Source: Desulfamplus sp. (GTDB taxonomy: Bacteria > Desulfobacterota > Desulfobacteria > Desulfobacterales > Desulfobacteraceae). Taken from it: DNA of 43,873 bases. Both the position numbers and the translations under genes were made by a program. The stretch's first letter is position 1. Each line of letters begins with the position of its first letter. The notes under the pieces were generated by a model. It ran no database searches. It was not told the DNA's origin and worked only from the letters and a program-made list of their open reading frames with translations. The stretch covers positions 1 to 43,873 of the forward strand of contig JADGBC010000010.1 in the NCBI GenBank assembly GCA_015231705.1, in the 5' to 3' direction. Positions 17,401-26,803 of the stretch are shown here, one piece after another.

Positions 17401-19119
17401 ATGGGTTTAAAAGCATTGAGCATCAAATGGAAAATTTTTGGAATCGTATTGATTGGCCCCATAATTGTAGCCATTATTCTTGCGTTTAAAAATGTTAACT
17501 CTATCAAAGATTGGGCTGAAAAATCAACAATTGAGAAAAGCCGTGCTGTTGTCCTGATGGCTGAAGCTGGCAGAAATGAGATGGCAAATAAACTTCAAGC
17601 CGGAATAATAAAACCATTCAGCGAACTGGACAAATCAAATATTGTATCAGCAGTGCCGGTCATCACCGCCATAAATATGGCCAAAATCAACGCTGAAAAA
17701 GCAGGATATCAGTTCAGAGTACCAAAATTTAGCCCGAGAAATCCAGAAAATGAGCCAACTGAACTTGAATCTGCCATACTAAAAGAGATGAAAGAGCAGA
17801 ACCTTGAGGAAAAAATTGTGGTTGAAGAGAATCAAATCCGTTATTTCAAACCGGTTTATCTAACCAGTGAATGTCTCTTCTGTCATGGAGATCCCAAAGG
17901 CAAGACCGACCCAACAGGTGGAATAATGGAAGGGTGGAAGGAGGGCGAAATGCACGGTGCATTTGAAATTATAGGCTCTCTTGCAGAGGCGAAGCAGGCT
18001 GTATGGGAAGCTCAAAAAAGTATTATTCTCTGGACAGCACTGATTTTAGTTCTAATCAGCATGTTCGTCTGGCTCCTAGTGAGAACAAACTTACTAAAAC
18101 CTCTTGAAACTTCAACTTCATTTATAAACGCCATTTCCAAAGGAGATTTAACCCGTTCCATTGAGTCAAGTTCAAAAGATGAATTTGGGGAGATGTTCAG
18201 CAACCTAAATACAATGTCTGTGAATTTAAGAAAGATGATCACCGATATTTCTGAAAATAGTAAAGTCCTTTTCAATTCATCAAGCGGTATCCAAAATATT
18301 GCAGACTCGCTCTCAAAAGGCTCTGAGAAGACATCCAATAATGCCAATACTGTAGCAGTAGCAGCAGAAGAGATGAGTTCAAACATGAATTCCGTTGCTG
18401 CAGCAATGGAGCAGGCATCCACAAATATTGGTATTGTGGCGACCTCAGCAGAGGACATTACCCGCAATATAAATGCTATTTCAAATAATTCTGACAAAGC
18501 TAGAGATATTACTGACAAGGCTGTAAAGCAGGCTAAAACCGCTTCTGAAAGGGTTGACAAACTAGGACGTGCGGCAACAGAAATAGGAAAAGTAACAGAA
18601 GCGATCAGTGGTATTTCTGAACAGACAAATCTACTGGCTCTTAATGCCACAATTGAAGCAGCGAGAGCCGGAGAGGCAGGTAAAGGATTTGCAGTTGTTG
18701 CCAACGAGATCAAAGACCTTGCAAAACAGACATCGGATGCCACAAGTGAAATAAATAAGATGATAGAAGATATTCAAAAGTCAACAATGGAAACGGTAAA
18801 GGACATCGAAGAGATATCAGCCGTAATCAATAATGTGAACAAGACTGTGTCTGAAATTGCCACATCTGTGGATGAGCAGTCTAAAACCACTCGTGAGATT
18901 GCAGAGAATGTTATGCAGGCATCCCAGGGTATAAGTGAGGTCAATGAGAACGTATCACAGACATCTACGGTTTCAGAAGAGATTGCAAAAGACATATCTG
19001 ATGTAAATCACTCTGCACAGGAGATGTCACGCAACAGCACAACACTTAACAGTAAGTCACGTGAGCTTTTTGAGATATCAGAAAAAATGAAAATAACTGT
19101 AAGTAAATTTAAGATTTAG
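17401..19119 (+). CDS. Methyl-accepting chemotaxis protein with heme-c sensor domain
   Basis: A 572-residue chemoreceptor. I prefer ATG 17401 because GGAGG lies 7 bases upstream; an in-frame GTG at 17368 would add 11 residues. TM1 (~10-30), a periplasmic domain of DUF3365/Tll0287 type with a c-type heme motif CLFCH at residues 158-162 (Cys158, Cys161, His162), TM2 (~205-227), HAMP, then the MCP signalling hairpin whose tip reads [20 protein letters not shown]. Heme attachment in the periplasm would let it sense redox state or small gases, as proposed for Geobacter heme chemoreceptors; the ligand is not known here. No cheW or cheA lies nearby, so it must feed a cluster elsewhere. No C-terminal CheR-binding pentapeptide is visible. 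Confidence 0.9.
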   Translation: MGLKALSIKWKIFGIVLIGPIIVAIILAFKNVNSIKDWAEKSTIEKSRAVVLMAEAGRNEMANKLQAGIIKPFSELDKSNIVSAVPVITAINMAKINAEKAGYQFRVPKFSPRNPENEPTELESAILKEMKEQNLEEKIVVEENQIRYFKPVYLTSECLFCHGDPKGKTDPTGGIMEGWKEGEMHGAFEIIGSLAEAKQAVWEAQKSIILWTALILVLISMFVWLLVRTNLLKPLETSTSFINAISKGDLTRSIESSSKDEFGEMFSNLNTMSVNLRKMITDISENSKVLFNSSSGIQNIADSLSKGSEKTSNNANTVAVAAEEMSSNMNSVAAAMEQASTNIGIVATSAEDITRNINAISNNSDKARDITDKAVKQAKTASERVDKLGRAATEIGKVTEAISGISEQTNLLALNATIEAARAGEAGKGFAVVANEIKDLAKQTSDATSEINKMIEDIQKSTMETVKDIEEISAVINNVNKTVSEIATSVDEQSKTTREIAENVMQASQGISEVNENVSQTSTVSEEIAKDISDVNHSAQEMSRNSTTLNSKSRELFEISEKMKITVSKFKI

Positions 19120-19261
19120 AAAAACAGATGGGGTACTACAAATATTATGTGTGCCCCTTACTCTACTTAAAAATGTTTTTAGATCGCTATCAGACCAAGT
19201 CAAGCTATTTTTTTACTTAGAATGTGATGTTACGCAGTAAATCAATAAAATCAACGCTTAC

Positions 19262-19287
19262 GGACTTTTCATACGCATGAAAAGTCC
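19262..19287. terminator. Hairpin between convergent genes, probable bidirectional terminator
   Basis: GGACTTTTCAT (19262-19272) and ATGAAAAGTCC (19277-19287) form a perfect 11-bp stem with loop ACGC. It lies between the chemoreceptor end and the protease end. The T-tract on the plus side is weak (CTCATTTATT). Confidence 0.6.
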
Positions 19288-19322
19288 TCATTTATTAAGG
19301 GGATTGCGAACATGACTTAGGA

Positions 19323-20654
19323 TTATGGATTAACTACTGCTTCAATTTGAGTGACAGTCTGATCGCCAAGTATCACCTTACCACTCTGAACTTGAAGTAT
19401 TGCGGTCAAATCCTCAAAGCCTATCAATTGAATGGCATTGCTGGCTGATATTACCAATTTTGTCTTGTTTATTTCATCCTCAAAGGTGACGGTAGCACCA
19501 GAACGCGACACTCTAAACAGAGATGAGGATTCCTGAAAAGATATGATATTAATACCTGGAAAATTAACAAGTTTTGCATGGGCCCCGCTTTGTACAGTGA
19601 GATTATTGATCCAGTTCCCCCCATAAACAGTAGTCTCACCTCCAGAATAAATTTTTGTCGGGGTGCTGTCTGTCAATATAACCGGATAGCCTGTCTGCTG
19701 AAATATCCAATCCCTCCCTTTTGATACACGGCTATATACGCCATACGATTCAGGCTGTGCACAGCCATTACCCCAGCTTACAATTCCTGTTAGAATATAA
19801 CCTCCATCAGGGTGGAGAGTTACAAGCGGTCCCCCGCTATCTCCTAAACAGGCATCCTTTCCCCCTTCGACAAAACCTGCACAAAGCATATTCTCTGTAA
19901 TCTCCCCCTCTCCAAAAAAAACCGCACAATCATCATTTGATACCAATGGAATCTTTACCTCCTGCAATTGGTCTGGATATGAACGGTTTTTGGGTTCTGT
20001 CGAGCCCCACCCCATAGCTGTCGCCATGATGTTTTTTTTTGAAGCCAAAGATATTTTTAGAATAGAGAAATCATTTTCAGGAGTTGCCAAAAAATCAATT
20101 GGCTGCTTGGTTGAGGGAGTCTTAAGTTGAATCAAGGCAAAGTCATTATCTGTAAGAATATCATCGTAATCAGGATGAACAATAATTTTAGATACTTCGA
20201 TCCGCTCATATGTGTCAGGAGAGGCATTTAAATTCAACATGCCAAGAACAACGTCAATACTCTGAGCCTGAAGTGGAAGGGTACTATAGTCCTCGCACAC
20301 GCAATGTGCCGCTGTCAGAACCCAGAAAGGTTCTATAAGTACCCCTCCGCAAAACTGTCCGAAGGAGAGATCATCTTCGTTGCTGTAAACTAAAGCTGCC
20401 ATCCAGGGATATTTGGATGGATCAGTTACTGTCTGTCCTCCAACAATCCGTGTTTCATGAGAGATAACTACCTCATTAGAAGCCGAACCCGTCAGTGACA
20501 AGTCTACAGTATCAGTAGATATATTTTGAGCAAAAGATAATGAAGGAGCTCCGGATATCAAAGACAAAAACTCTGATAAAGGAAGAAGTTGAGATGCCAC
20601 AGAGAAGCATGACACCAAAGAGAGTAGTATAAAGACAAAAAACCATCTTCTCAT
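19323..20654 (-). CDS. Secreted trypsin-like (S1) serine protease with C-terminal beta domain
   Basis: A 443-residue exported protein: signal peptide (~1-21), propeptide, activation site Arg69-IVGG, catalytic His117 (TAAHC), Asp171 (DNDFALIQL) and Ser273 (GDSGGP). Asp267, six residues before the serine, sits in the trypsin S1 position (DACLGDS), so cleavage after Arg or Lys is expected. Cysteine pairs typical of animal trypsins are present. A C-terminal region (~325-443) is rich in beta-type sequence (SGGETTVYGGNWINN) and may anchor or target the enzyme. The zymogen-style activation site implies processing by another protease. Upstream GAGG precedes the start. Trypsin-like enzymes of this type are uncommon in bacteria. 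Confidence 0.88.
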   Translation of the reverse strand: MRRWFFVFILLSLVSCFSVASQLLPLSEFLSLISGAPSLSFAQNISTDTVDLSLTGSASNEVVISHETRIVGGQTVTDPSKYPWMAALVYSNEDDLSFGQFCGGVLIEPFWVLTAAHCVCEDYSTLPLQAQSIDVVLGMLNLNASPDTYERIEVSKIIVHPDYDDILTDNDFALIQLKTPSTKQPIDFLATPENDFSILKISLASKKNIMATAMGWGSTEPKNRSYPDQLQEVKIPLVSNDDCAVFFGEGEITENMLCAGFVEGGKDACLGDSGGPLVTLHPDGGYILTGIVSWGNGCAQPESYGVYSRVSKGRDWIFQQTGYPVILTDSTPTKIYSGGETTVYGGNWINNLTVQSGAHAKLVNFPGINIISFQESSSLFRVSRSGATVTFEDEINKTKLVISASNAIQLIGFEDLTAILQVQSGKVILGDQTVTQIEAVVNP

Positions 20655-20673
20655 TAAAAAAACCTCATATCAA

Positions 20674-20768
20674 ATAACCGGCACGGCCGGAGCGAGGTAT
20701 TGGCCCTCGGCCACAACGAAGAATGAAAGTCATATAATCACAGCTATTTAAAGAGACTTTCACATAAA
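20674..20768 (+). repeat. Dispersed structured repeat R1, copy 2
   Basis: A 95-bp copy between two minus-strand genes; it is the only copy not followed by a plus-strand gene. It keeps the CCGGC-ACG-GCCGG hairpin and the perfect 8-bp inverted repeat TGAAAGTC/GACTTTCA, and ends CACATAAA at 20768, two bases before the DHH gene's stop codon. Confidence 0.9.
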
Positions 20769-20770
20769 GA

Positions 20771-21688
20771 TTATTTATCCTGCATTTGCTCAATCAGCTC
20801 TTCCAGAACCGCATCAGCTTTTTCAATGGGAATCTGACAGGTACCAACTTTTTTATGACCACCACCCCCGTATTTGAGCATCAGTGAGCCAATGTCTGTG
20901 GTGCAGCTTTTATTCAAAATGCTGTATCCACATGTCATAACTATATTCTGCCGCTGAAATCCCCATACTACCTGGATAGAGATATTCTGTTCAGGATAGA
21001 GACTGTAAAGGACAAACCTATTACCTGTATATATTTCATCCTGATTTCTCAAATCCAGCACAATCACATTGTTCCTTATGGTTGTATTAGTACGTATCAT
21101 ATCCCTAAAAAGTGCGTCTTGTTCAAAATAACGACGAGTTCTCTCTTTTACATCCTCAATTTCAAGGATTTCATCAACACTTTTATTACGACAGTACTCA
21201 ATCATATCCATCATAAGCTGGTAATTGCTAATTCGGTAGTCTCTGTATCGGCCAAGTCCTGTCCTTGGATCCATAACAAACGAGAGCAGATCCCAACCCT
21301 TGGGGTTTAAAATTTGATCTACCGTAAAATTACCAGAATCTGCTTTATCAACAGCCAGCACCAGATCATTAAGATGTTCATTATTAAATGACTCTTCACC
21401 TCCATAGTATTCATAAATAACCCGGGCTGCACTTAACGCTGAAGGATCACTTATACCATTATAATTTTCATACGCCTGTCTTTCAGTTTCACTTGAATGG
21501 TGATCAAACCATATACCACAACCTTTCACATATGGAATATTGGCAAGAATATCATTCTCATCTACCTCAATCTTTCCATCCTGAATATCCTTGGGGTGAA
21601 CAAATTTAATATCATCAATCATACCCTTTTCTTTGAGAAGTGCCGCACATCCCAGGCCATCAAAATCCGAACGTGTTAAAAGTCTCAT
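20771..21688 (-). CDS. DHH/DHHA1-family phosphoesterase
   Basis: A 305-residue protein starting at ATG 21688, chosen because GGAG lies 7 bases upstream and the conserved motif I follows at once (MRLLTRSDFDGLGCAALL). Upstream in-frame codons to 21757 look like non-coding leader. Metal ligands are visible in DFDGLGC, FDHHSSE and AVDKADSG; the C-terminal DHHA1 domain ends with the GGGGHKKVGTC loop that binds the substrate phosphate. The family hydrolyses short oligonucleotides (NrnA), linear pApA or polyphosphate. Because a PgpH-type c-di-AMP phosphodiesterase is encoded at 35437, pApA breakdown is a reasonable guess. It is followed by R1 and the protease gene. Confidence 0.82.
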   Translation of the reverse strand: MRLLTRSDFDGLGCAALLKEKGMIDDIKFVHPKDIQDGKIEVDENDILANIPYVKGCGIWFDHHSSETERQAYENYNGISDPSALSAARVIYEYYGGEESFNNEHLNDLVLAVDKADSGNFTVDQILNPKGWDLLSFVMDPRTGLGRYRDYRISNYQLMMDMIEYCRNKSVDEILEIEDVKERTRRYFEQDALFRDMIRTNTTIRNNVIVLDLRNQDEIYTGNRFVLYSLYPEQNISIQVVWGFQRQNIVMTCGYSILNKSCTTDIGSLMLKYGGGGHKKVGTCQIPIEKADAVLEELIEQMQDK

Positions 21689-21812
21689 AATAATGCTCCT
21701 TAAATTGTATAAGTGTATATGTGTCTGAATTGCAATTTTAAATGACTCAGGTCGCAAAATAAATTAAACTACAAAAAAAATACTTTTTTTGCAACAGTAC
21801 GCATAAACAAAA

Positions 21813-21845
21813 ACGGGTCATGTATCAAAAAGACGCATGACCCGT
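21813..21845 (-). terminator. Rho-independent terminator after etfA
   Basis: ACGGGTCATG (21813-21822) and CATGACCCGT (21836-21845) form a 10-bp stem with a 13-base loop. On the minus strand TTTTTG follows the stem. It closes the emo-etfB-etfA transcript. Confidence 0.8.
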
Positions 21846-21931
21846 ACGGTACCCAAAAGACTATATCTATCAATTTCAGATTTGAGAGACTGTTTTTTAC
21901 AAAAAATCAGATTCCCAACTGTAAATGCAAG

Positions 21932-22897
21932 CTACATCTCTTTAATTGCTTCTGTAAGAGCTGGCATGAACTCCAGAATATCTGTAACGATACCCACATC
22001 TGCAACCTGAAAAATAGGGGCTTTGGGGTTTTTATTTACCGCAACAATATAAGGATTTCCTTTTACTCCGCCCATATGCTGGAAAGATCCGCTTATACCC
22101 ATAGCCATATAGACTTTGGGCTTTACAGTCTTACCTGATGTTCCAACCTGACGTGATTTTTCAAGCCATTTTGCATCAACAATAGGTCTTGAACAGGAGA
22201 CAACAGCACCCATAGCCTCTGCAAGCTCCTGGGCAATCTCAATATTTTCCTGCTCCTGAATTCCGCGGCCAACAGATACCAGAACATCAGATTTTGTGAT
22301 ATCCACATCACCAACTTCAGCCTGAACAACTTCAAGAAATCTTCTCTTGGCTGTAAGGTCTCCAGCCTCGCCAGACTTGTCTGTCACCTTTCCGCCGGCA
22401 GCAGCATCAATCGGAGCAAAAGCACCAGGACGGATGGTAATAACAGCACCATTAGAGATATCACAGGCAACATGGGTGCTCACAGCACCGCCAAGCTCCT
22501 GGCGTACAAGTTTGAGCTTGCCATCTGCAACACCTTCAAAATCAACAGCATCCGCAGCAAATGCAGAATCCATCTTGATTGAGAGGCCCGGGCACATATC
22601 CATTCCAAATGTATTATGTGGAGCCAGAACAACAGCGGATTTATCAAGCACATTGCACAAAGCCTTGCGGACAACCTCTGCATTTGGATATGCAAGAGCC
22701 TCGTTGCCTATTTTGATTACTTCGGCATATTTAGAGGTAAGAGAGTCTGCAACCTTGTCAAGATCAGCACCAGAACCAGTTACAACAGCAGTTACAGTTG
22801 CAGCAGGATCAATTTTTTTTGCGGCTGTGATATACTCAGATGCAATATCGTCCGCAACTCCGGCCACATGCGTAACATATACAAATATTTGAGTCAT
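21932..22897 (-). CDS. etfA: Electron transfer flavoprotein alpha subunit
   Basis: A 321-residue EtfA. The N-terminal half is the alpha/beta domain of ETF. The C-terminal FAD-binding domain is clear: SVGRGIQEQENI, a CSRPIVDAKWL segment, RQVGTSGKTVKPKVYMA, ISGSFQHMGG and a final VNKNPKAPIFQVADVGIV. It overlaps etfB by one base (TAATG) and so is translationally coupled. With EtfB it forms a soluble heterodimer carrying FAD (and AMP or a second FAD). Here the neighbour is a membrane ETF:quinone oxidoreductase, which points to electrons from acyl-CoA dehydrogenases. The gene is the last of the operon; a terminator follows. Confidence 0.95.
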   Translation of the reverse strand: MTQIFVYVTHVAGVADDIASEYITAAKKIDPAATVTAVVTGSGADLDKVADSLTSKYAEVIKIGNEALAYPNAEVVRKALCNVLDKSAVVLAPHNTFGMDMCPGLSIKMDSAFAADAVDFEGVADGKLKLVRQELGGAVSTHVACDISNGAVITIRPGAFAPIDAAAGGKVTDKSGEAGDLTAKRRFLEVVQAEVGDVDITKSDVLVSVGRGIQEQENIEIAQELAEAMGAVVSCSRPIVDAKWLEKSRQVGTSGKTVKPKVYMAMGISGSFQHMGGVKGNPYIVAVNKNPKAPIFQVADVGIVTDILEFMPALTEAIKEM

Positions 22898-23688
22898 TAT
22901 GCGAGTCCTCCCTTGCTTTTGATTCTTTCAATGAGCTGTGCAATAATCTCATCTGTGGAGCCTTCAAGCATCTCTGCACCGGCACCAAGCTCTGGCACAA
23001 AATAGTCAACTCTCTTTACCTTTGCTCCGGCATCTCCTACAGAAGAGGGATCAATACCAAGAGCTGCAGCATCTTTTACAGGGATCTCAACCTGGGCAAC
23101 TTTTCTGATACCACGGATACCTACATAACGAGGTTCATTAATACCGGTCTGAATGGAGAGAACGCAGGGAAGATCTACTTCATTCATCTCCTGGTTTCCG
23201 CCTTCTATCTCTCTGCCTACTTTAATTGTAGTGTCACTTTCAACTTCGATCTTGTTGACCAAGGAGGCATAGGGAAGATCAAGCATGGCAGCAAGCATTC
23301 CACCAACCTGACCGGCAGCAGCATCAGCCTGTGCACCGGTGAGAATGAGGTCATATTTTCCCTTCAGAACCTCTCCTTTGAGAATTGTGGCAATTCCCTT
23401 ACCGTCAGAGCCTTCAAAAGCATCATCAGAAAGAAGAATACCGTTGTTGGCACCCATGGCCATCTCACGTCTTAAAACCTCTTCAGATTCGCTGTCACCA
23501 ACAGTCACCACGGTCACATTCCCTCCGACCTTGTCAACAATCTGAATAGCCTCTTCAACCGCATAGTTATCCCACTCATTCACGGAATACACCAGATCAT
23601 CACGATCAAGGTCATTGCCGGCACTGTTGAGCTGAAATTCATTCTCAGCAGTATCCGGAACACGCTTGACACATACCAAAATCTCCAT
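22897..23688 (-). CDS. etfB: Electron transfer flavoprotein beta subunit
   Basis: A 263-residue EtfB starting at ATG 23688 with GGAGG six bases upstream. Typical features are MEILVCVKRVPDT at the start, the nucleotide-binding DLILTGAQADAAAGQVGG region, and VLSIQTGINEPRYVGIRGI, which corresponds to the family signature and the recognition loop for dehydrogenase partners. It is the middle gene of emo-etfB-etfA; the gap from emo is 126 bp. Whether this ETF is a simple or a bifurcating type cannot be settled by eye. The quinone-oxidoreductase neighbour favours a simple carrier. Confidence 0.95.
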   Translation of the reverse strand: MEILVCVKRVPDTAENEFQLNSAGNDLDRDDLVYSVNEWDNYAVEEAIQIVDKVGGNVTVVTVGDSESEEVLRREMAMGANNGILLSDDAFEGSDGKGIATILKGEVLKGKYDLILTGAQADAAAGQVGGMLAAMLDLPYASLVNKIEVESDTTIKVGREIEGGNQEMNEVDLPCVLSIQTGINEPRYVGIRGIRKVAQVEIPVKDAAALGIDPSSVGDAGAKVKRVDYFVPELGAGAEMLEGSTDEIIAQLIERIKSKGGLA

Positions 23689-23814
23689 TGTTACCTCCAG
23701 ATAAAGTTAAATAGACTTCCTGCATAACTATCTTTTGATCATTGATTTTACTTGATGAACAGAAAGTTATGCAGTATGTCCAATGTTTAGATATATACAA
23801 AAAACATCTTAAAT

Positions 23815-25884
23815 TTAAGCCATATGCTGGACAATCAGCTCTGTAAAATCTATTGCCCTCATTTCGCCCTCTTTGCCAGCCACTTTAATTGCATCCTGAA
23901 TATTAACCAAACAGAATGGACAGGCAGTCACTATAACAGTTGCACCGGCTTCAGCCGCCATCTGCACCCTTAGAACTCCCATTCTGGTCTCCTCTTCTGG
24001 TTCATAGAAGAGCATCAGCCCACCACCACCGCAACAAAAAGATCGGTCTCTGCTCTTTTCAAGCTCAACCCGATTTAGATTTTTTATTGCATCCAGGGCC
24101 TCCCTTGGATCTTCATAAACACCATTGTGTCTTCCAAGATAGCAAGGATCATGATAGACATAAACGCTTTCTGGCTCTTGGGCCGCCTTAAGAGCCAAGG
24201 CTCCGGATTTGATCTTCTCTGTAATAACCTGACTTACATGTTTTACAGGAGGCAGATCCTTATAGTCATTCTTAAGGGCATTATAGGCATGGGGGTCTGC
24301 AGTCACAATCTGTTTAACTTCGGACTCAAGAATTGCTTCGGTGTTTTGTGATTTAAGATCCTGAAACAGCATCTCTTCTCCAAACCTTAAAACCTCGTTG
24401 CCGCTGTCCTTTTCAGCTTTTCCAAGTATGCCAAAATCGACGCCGGCACGAGTTAGAATCTTTGCAGTGTTCTGAGCAATGGTTTTAATATTATCATCAA
24501 AGGATGTGATACTATCTACAAAAAACAGAGTATCTGCAGTTTCACCTTTTTCCAAAACCTTTACGCTGCACTCTGCTGCAAACTCTTTGTCAGTACTCCA
24601 ATCAGCCCGTTTTTTCTCCATGATTCCATATGGGTTGCCACGTTTCTCAAGAGCTTTAAGCGGTTTCTGGAGAGTTTGAGGCACCATTCCCTCATCTACC
24701 ATACCTCTTCTTAAATCAACCATCTTGTCAATATACTCTATGCCAAGAGGACACTCCTGCTCACATGCTCCGCAGGTTGTACAAGACCAGATCTCATCTT
24801 CGGAATAGATATCTTCCACAAGCATTTTACTTTTATAGATTGCTCCTGACTTTATAGGATAGTTTCTGAATATCAGATCTCTTGCCTTGATAGTTATAAA
24901 CCTTGGTGATAGAGGTCTGCCTACAGCATTGGCAGGACACTGATCAGAACATCTTCCGCAATCTGCACATGAATAAAAGTCAAGCATGTGCTTCCATGTG
25001 AAATCCTCAAGTTTTTTTACACCAAGAGACTCAAGGTTATCCAGTTCATCTTCGCTCACACCATGCACAACAGGCTTGATATTGCCTTTTTTGACCCGCA
25101 TGAAAAATACATTGAAGATAGATGTTATAACATGAAAATGTTTACCCATAGGCAGAAAGCATAAGAAAAAGAAAAAGGTAAGATCATGGATATAGTACAT
25201 TACAATATGAAGCCCCTGCAATGTACTTTGGGCAAATCCAGATACCATTCCTCTGAATATCCAGACCAGAGAAAGAGGTGCTATAAACTCAGCATGCCCT
25301 GTGTGCTGCATCTCTGCCGCAAGTTCTGTAGCTTCAAAAAGACTCTCGGATATCATTAGAGTTGAGATGACACCAAGGACAAATACAGCCTCTGCAGTGT
25401 GATCCTTACCATATTTTGCTGGAACATCATATCTTGCAGGTCTTACGACACCCCTTCTGACTGCGGCAATAATACAGGCAATCAAAACACCTGTAGCGGC
25501 ATAATCCTTAAAAAAGTTATAGATATCTCCAATTACACCATCAAATCCAGGCAGAACAAAATCACTTGAAATGCCTATGATAACAAGAGATGTTGATCTG
25601 ATAGAAAGAACAAGAAATCCTGCAAAGATCACAATATGAAGAACACCTGCTACCATGTAACGCGGCTGGCGTATCTGAGCTAGCCAGACAAAAAAAAGAT
25701 TTTTCAGACGCTCAGGGATATTGTCAAAACGGTTATCAGGGGCTGCCCGCACCAGAGGTGCTATTCGTCTGGCCATGATATAAGTGAAAAGGGCAACCCC
25801 TACCACAGGTATCAAGACTGACAGAATGGCAGCAGGGAAAAAACCAAAAAAGTTAAAATTTGCTGGTCCAATCAATGGTGACAT
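23815..25884 (-). CDS. Membrane ETF:(methyl)menaquinone oxidoreductase (DUF224/HdrD-like Fe-S protein)
   Basis: A 689-residue protein. The N-terminal third has about six membrane helices with several histidines suited to heme b, like NarI. Then come two [4Fe-4S] motifs, C306xxC309xxC312xxxC316 (CADCGRCSDQCP) and C368xxC371xxC374xxxC378 (CTTCGACEQECP), and two CCG domains, the second ending in FCCGGGG (~633). This is the layout of the ETF:methylmenaquinone oxidoreductase (EMO) of Geobacter and Syntrophomonas-type bacteria, which passes electrons from EtfAB to menaquinone. The etfBA genes directly downstream support this. Start ATG 25884 has GGAG upstream. A FadR-like site at 25947-25964 lies in its leader. 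Confidence 0.9.
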   Translation of the reverse strand: MSPLIGPANFNFFGFFPAAILSVLIPVVGVALFTYIMARRIAPLVRAAPDNRFDNIPERLKNLFFVWLAQIRQPRYMVAGVLHIVIFAGFLVLSIRSTSLVIIGISSDFVLPGFDGVIGDIYNFFKDYAATGVLIACIIAAVRRGVVRPARYDVPAKYGKDHTAEAVFVLGVISTLMISESLFEATELAAEMQHTGHAEFIAPLSLVWIFRGMVSGFAQSTLQGLHIVMYYIHDLTFFFFLCFLPMGKHFHVITSIFNVFFMRVKKGNIKPVVHGVSEDELDNLESLGVKKLEDFTWKHMLDFYSCADCGRCSDQCPANAVGRPLSPRFITIKARDLIFRNYPIKSGAIYKSKMLVEDIYSEDEIWSCTTCGACEQECPLGIEYIDKMVDLRRGMVDEGMVPQTLQKPLKALEKRGNPYGIMEKKRADWSTDKEFAAECSVKVLEKGETADTLFFVDSITSFDDNIKTIAQNTAKILTRAGVDFGILGKAEKDSGNEVLRFGEEMLFQDLKSQNTEAILESEVKQIVTADPHAYNALKNDYKDLPPVKHVSQVITEKIKSGALALKAAQEPESVYVYHDPCYLGRHNGVYEDPREALDAIKNLNRVELEKSRDRSFCCGGGGLMLFYEPEEETRMGVLRVQMAAEAGATVIVTACPFCLVNIQDAIKVAGKEGEMRAIDFTELIVQHMA

Positions 25885-25946
25885 GATGTTACTCCATAAA
25901 TAAAAAAAGAATTAATAAATTAATGCCAAGCAGACACTATTGTTTC

Positions 25947-25964
25947 CCAATGAATTCGGATTCA
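25947..25964. promoter_or_regulatory. Candidate FadR-like operator in front of emo
   Basis: Contains AATGAATT-CGG-ATTCA, that is TGAAT-N4-ATTCA. By my count 13 of 18 bases agree with the Bacillus FadR box TGAATGAMTAVTCATTCA. It has the same geometry and left half as the site at 26804, and lies 63 bp upstream of the emo start, where a repressor could act. Confidence 0.4.
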
Positions 25965-26047
25965 ATAACTCACAGACTCAAGGCTTTAATGGACAATATG
26001 CCAAAGGTCAAGAAAAAAGATCATTTACCTTATATATTGCATTCATT

Positions 26048-26659
26048 CTATATATTGCTTTTAACCCCGTTTTTTACTCCATTTTTTATTCCGCTCAAAT
26101 AGAGGTCAACCAGAGGATCTCCCATGGCAACAAGATCATATTTGCCATCCGCAGCAACCCACGTATTTACAACTCCTTCAACCGCTCCAAGAACAAAGCG
26201 CTTTACTAGCCCAACAAAAAGGTCCTGACGTATGCTTCCCTCCATCTGGCCCTGTTCAATTATCTCAGAGAGAAACTCCAAATACATCTTTGATACATCT
26301 TTAACATGCAGGGCGATATCTCTGCGGTACCTAACTTCAGACTGAAAGATAACAGCCATGTTGATATCATTTTGAAACTCCTGAAGATGGCACTTGATCA
26401 AACCTCTGAGTTTCAATTCAGCAGTTTCACACGCATCAACAGCCTGCCGCATCTTGTCAAAAAAGGCGGAGGTTTTAAACTCGAGAAATTGATATAGGAT
26501 ATCGTCTTTGTTTTTAAAATAAAGGTAAATGGTACCATCGGCGACACCAGCCTCTGAAGCGATCTGAGAGATTGTCGATTTATAAAAACCAAGCTTGGCA
26601 AAAACAGCTCCTGCACTCTCCAGTATTGCATAATATTTATCCGTCTTCTCTTTCTGCAA
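26048..26659 (-). CDS. TetR-family regulator, FadR-like (fatty-acid degradation)
   Basis: A 203-residue TetR protein. The start is TTG 26659 (MQKEKTDKYYAIL) with AAGGTGAT upstream. The helix-turn-helix is residues ~28-50 (TISQIASEAGVADGTIYLYFKNKDDIL). The rest is an all-helical ligand domain (FQSEVRYRRDIALHVKDVSKMYLEFL) of the type seen in Bacillus and Thermus FadR, which bind long-chain acyl-CoA. The C-terminus carries a small NGVKNGVKS duplication. It lies upstream of emo-etfB-etfA on the same strand, so control of acyl-CoA electron transfer is the likely job. Two similar palindromic sites, before this gene and before emo, are candidate operators. Repression relieved by acyl-CoA is inferred from the family. 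Confidence 0.82.
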   Translation of the reverse strand: MQKEKTDKYYAILESAGAVFAKLGFYKSTISQIASEAGVADGTIYLYFKNKDDILYQFLEFKTSAFFDKMRQAVDACETAELKLRGLIKCHLQEFQNDINMAVIFQSEVRYRRDIALHVKDVSKMYLEFLSEIIEQGQMEGSIRQDLFVGLVKRFVLGAVEGVVNTWVAADGKYDLVAMGDPLVDLYLSGIKNGVKNGVKSNI

Positions 26660-26696
26660 TGAACTATCACCTTAATCTGGCATCAATTTAATCCAA

Positions 26697-26770
26697 AACC
26701 TGGACGAGTCAGAACCAAAAAAACATTCTGATTCTCTTGCCAAAACAACATGAAAATCAGAGATAAGAAT
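26697..26770 (+). repeat. Dispersed repeat R3, copy 2
   Basis: Matches 9324-9390 in order and orientation: AACCTGGAC, TCAGAACC, an A-run, then a TCAGAGATAA block. This copy has an inner inverted repeat TCTGATT/AATCAGA. The function is unknown. Confidence 0.5.
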
Positions 26771-26803
26771 CTAATAATCAGCCTTGCTGACCGTAGCAAA
26801 TAC

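Noticed and set aside
18012-18743. A 243-codon open frame on the minus strand
   Set aside because: It is an antisense shadow of the chemoreceptor's Ala/Ser-rich signalling domain, with no ribosome binding site or recognisable family.
22347-22892. A 181-codon open frame on the plus strand
   Set aside because: Antisense to etfA, a clear family; its own sequence is unrecognisable.
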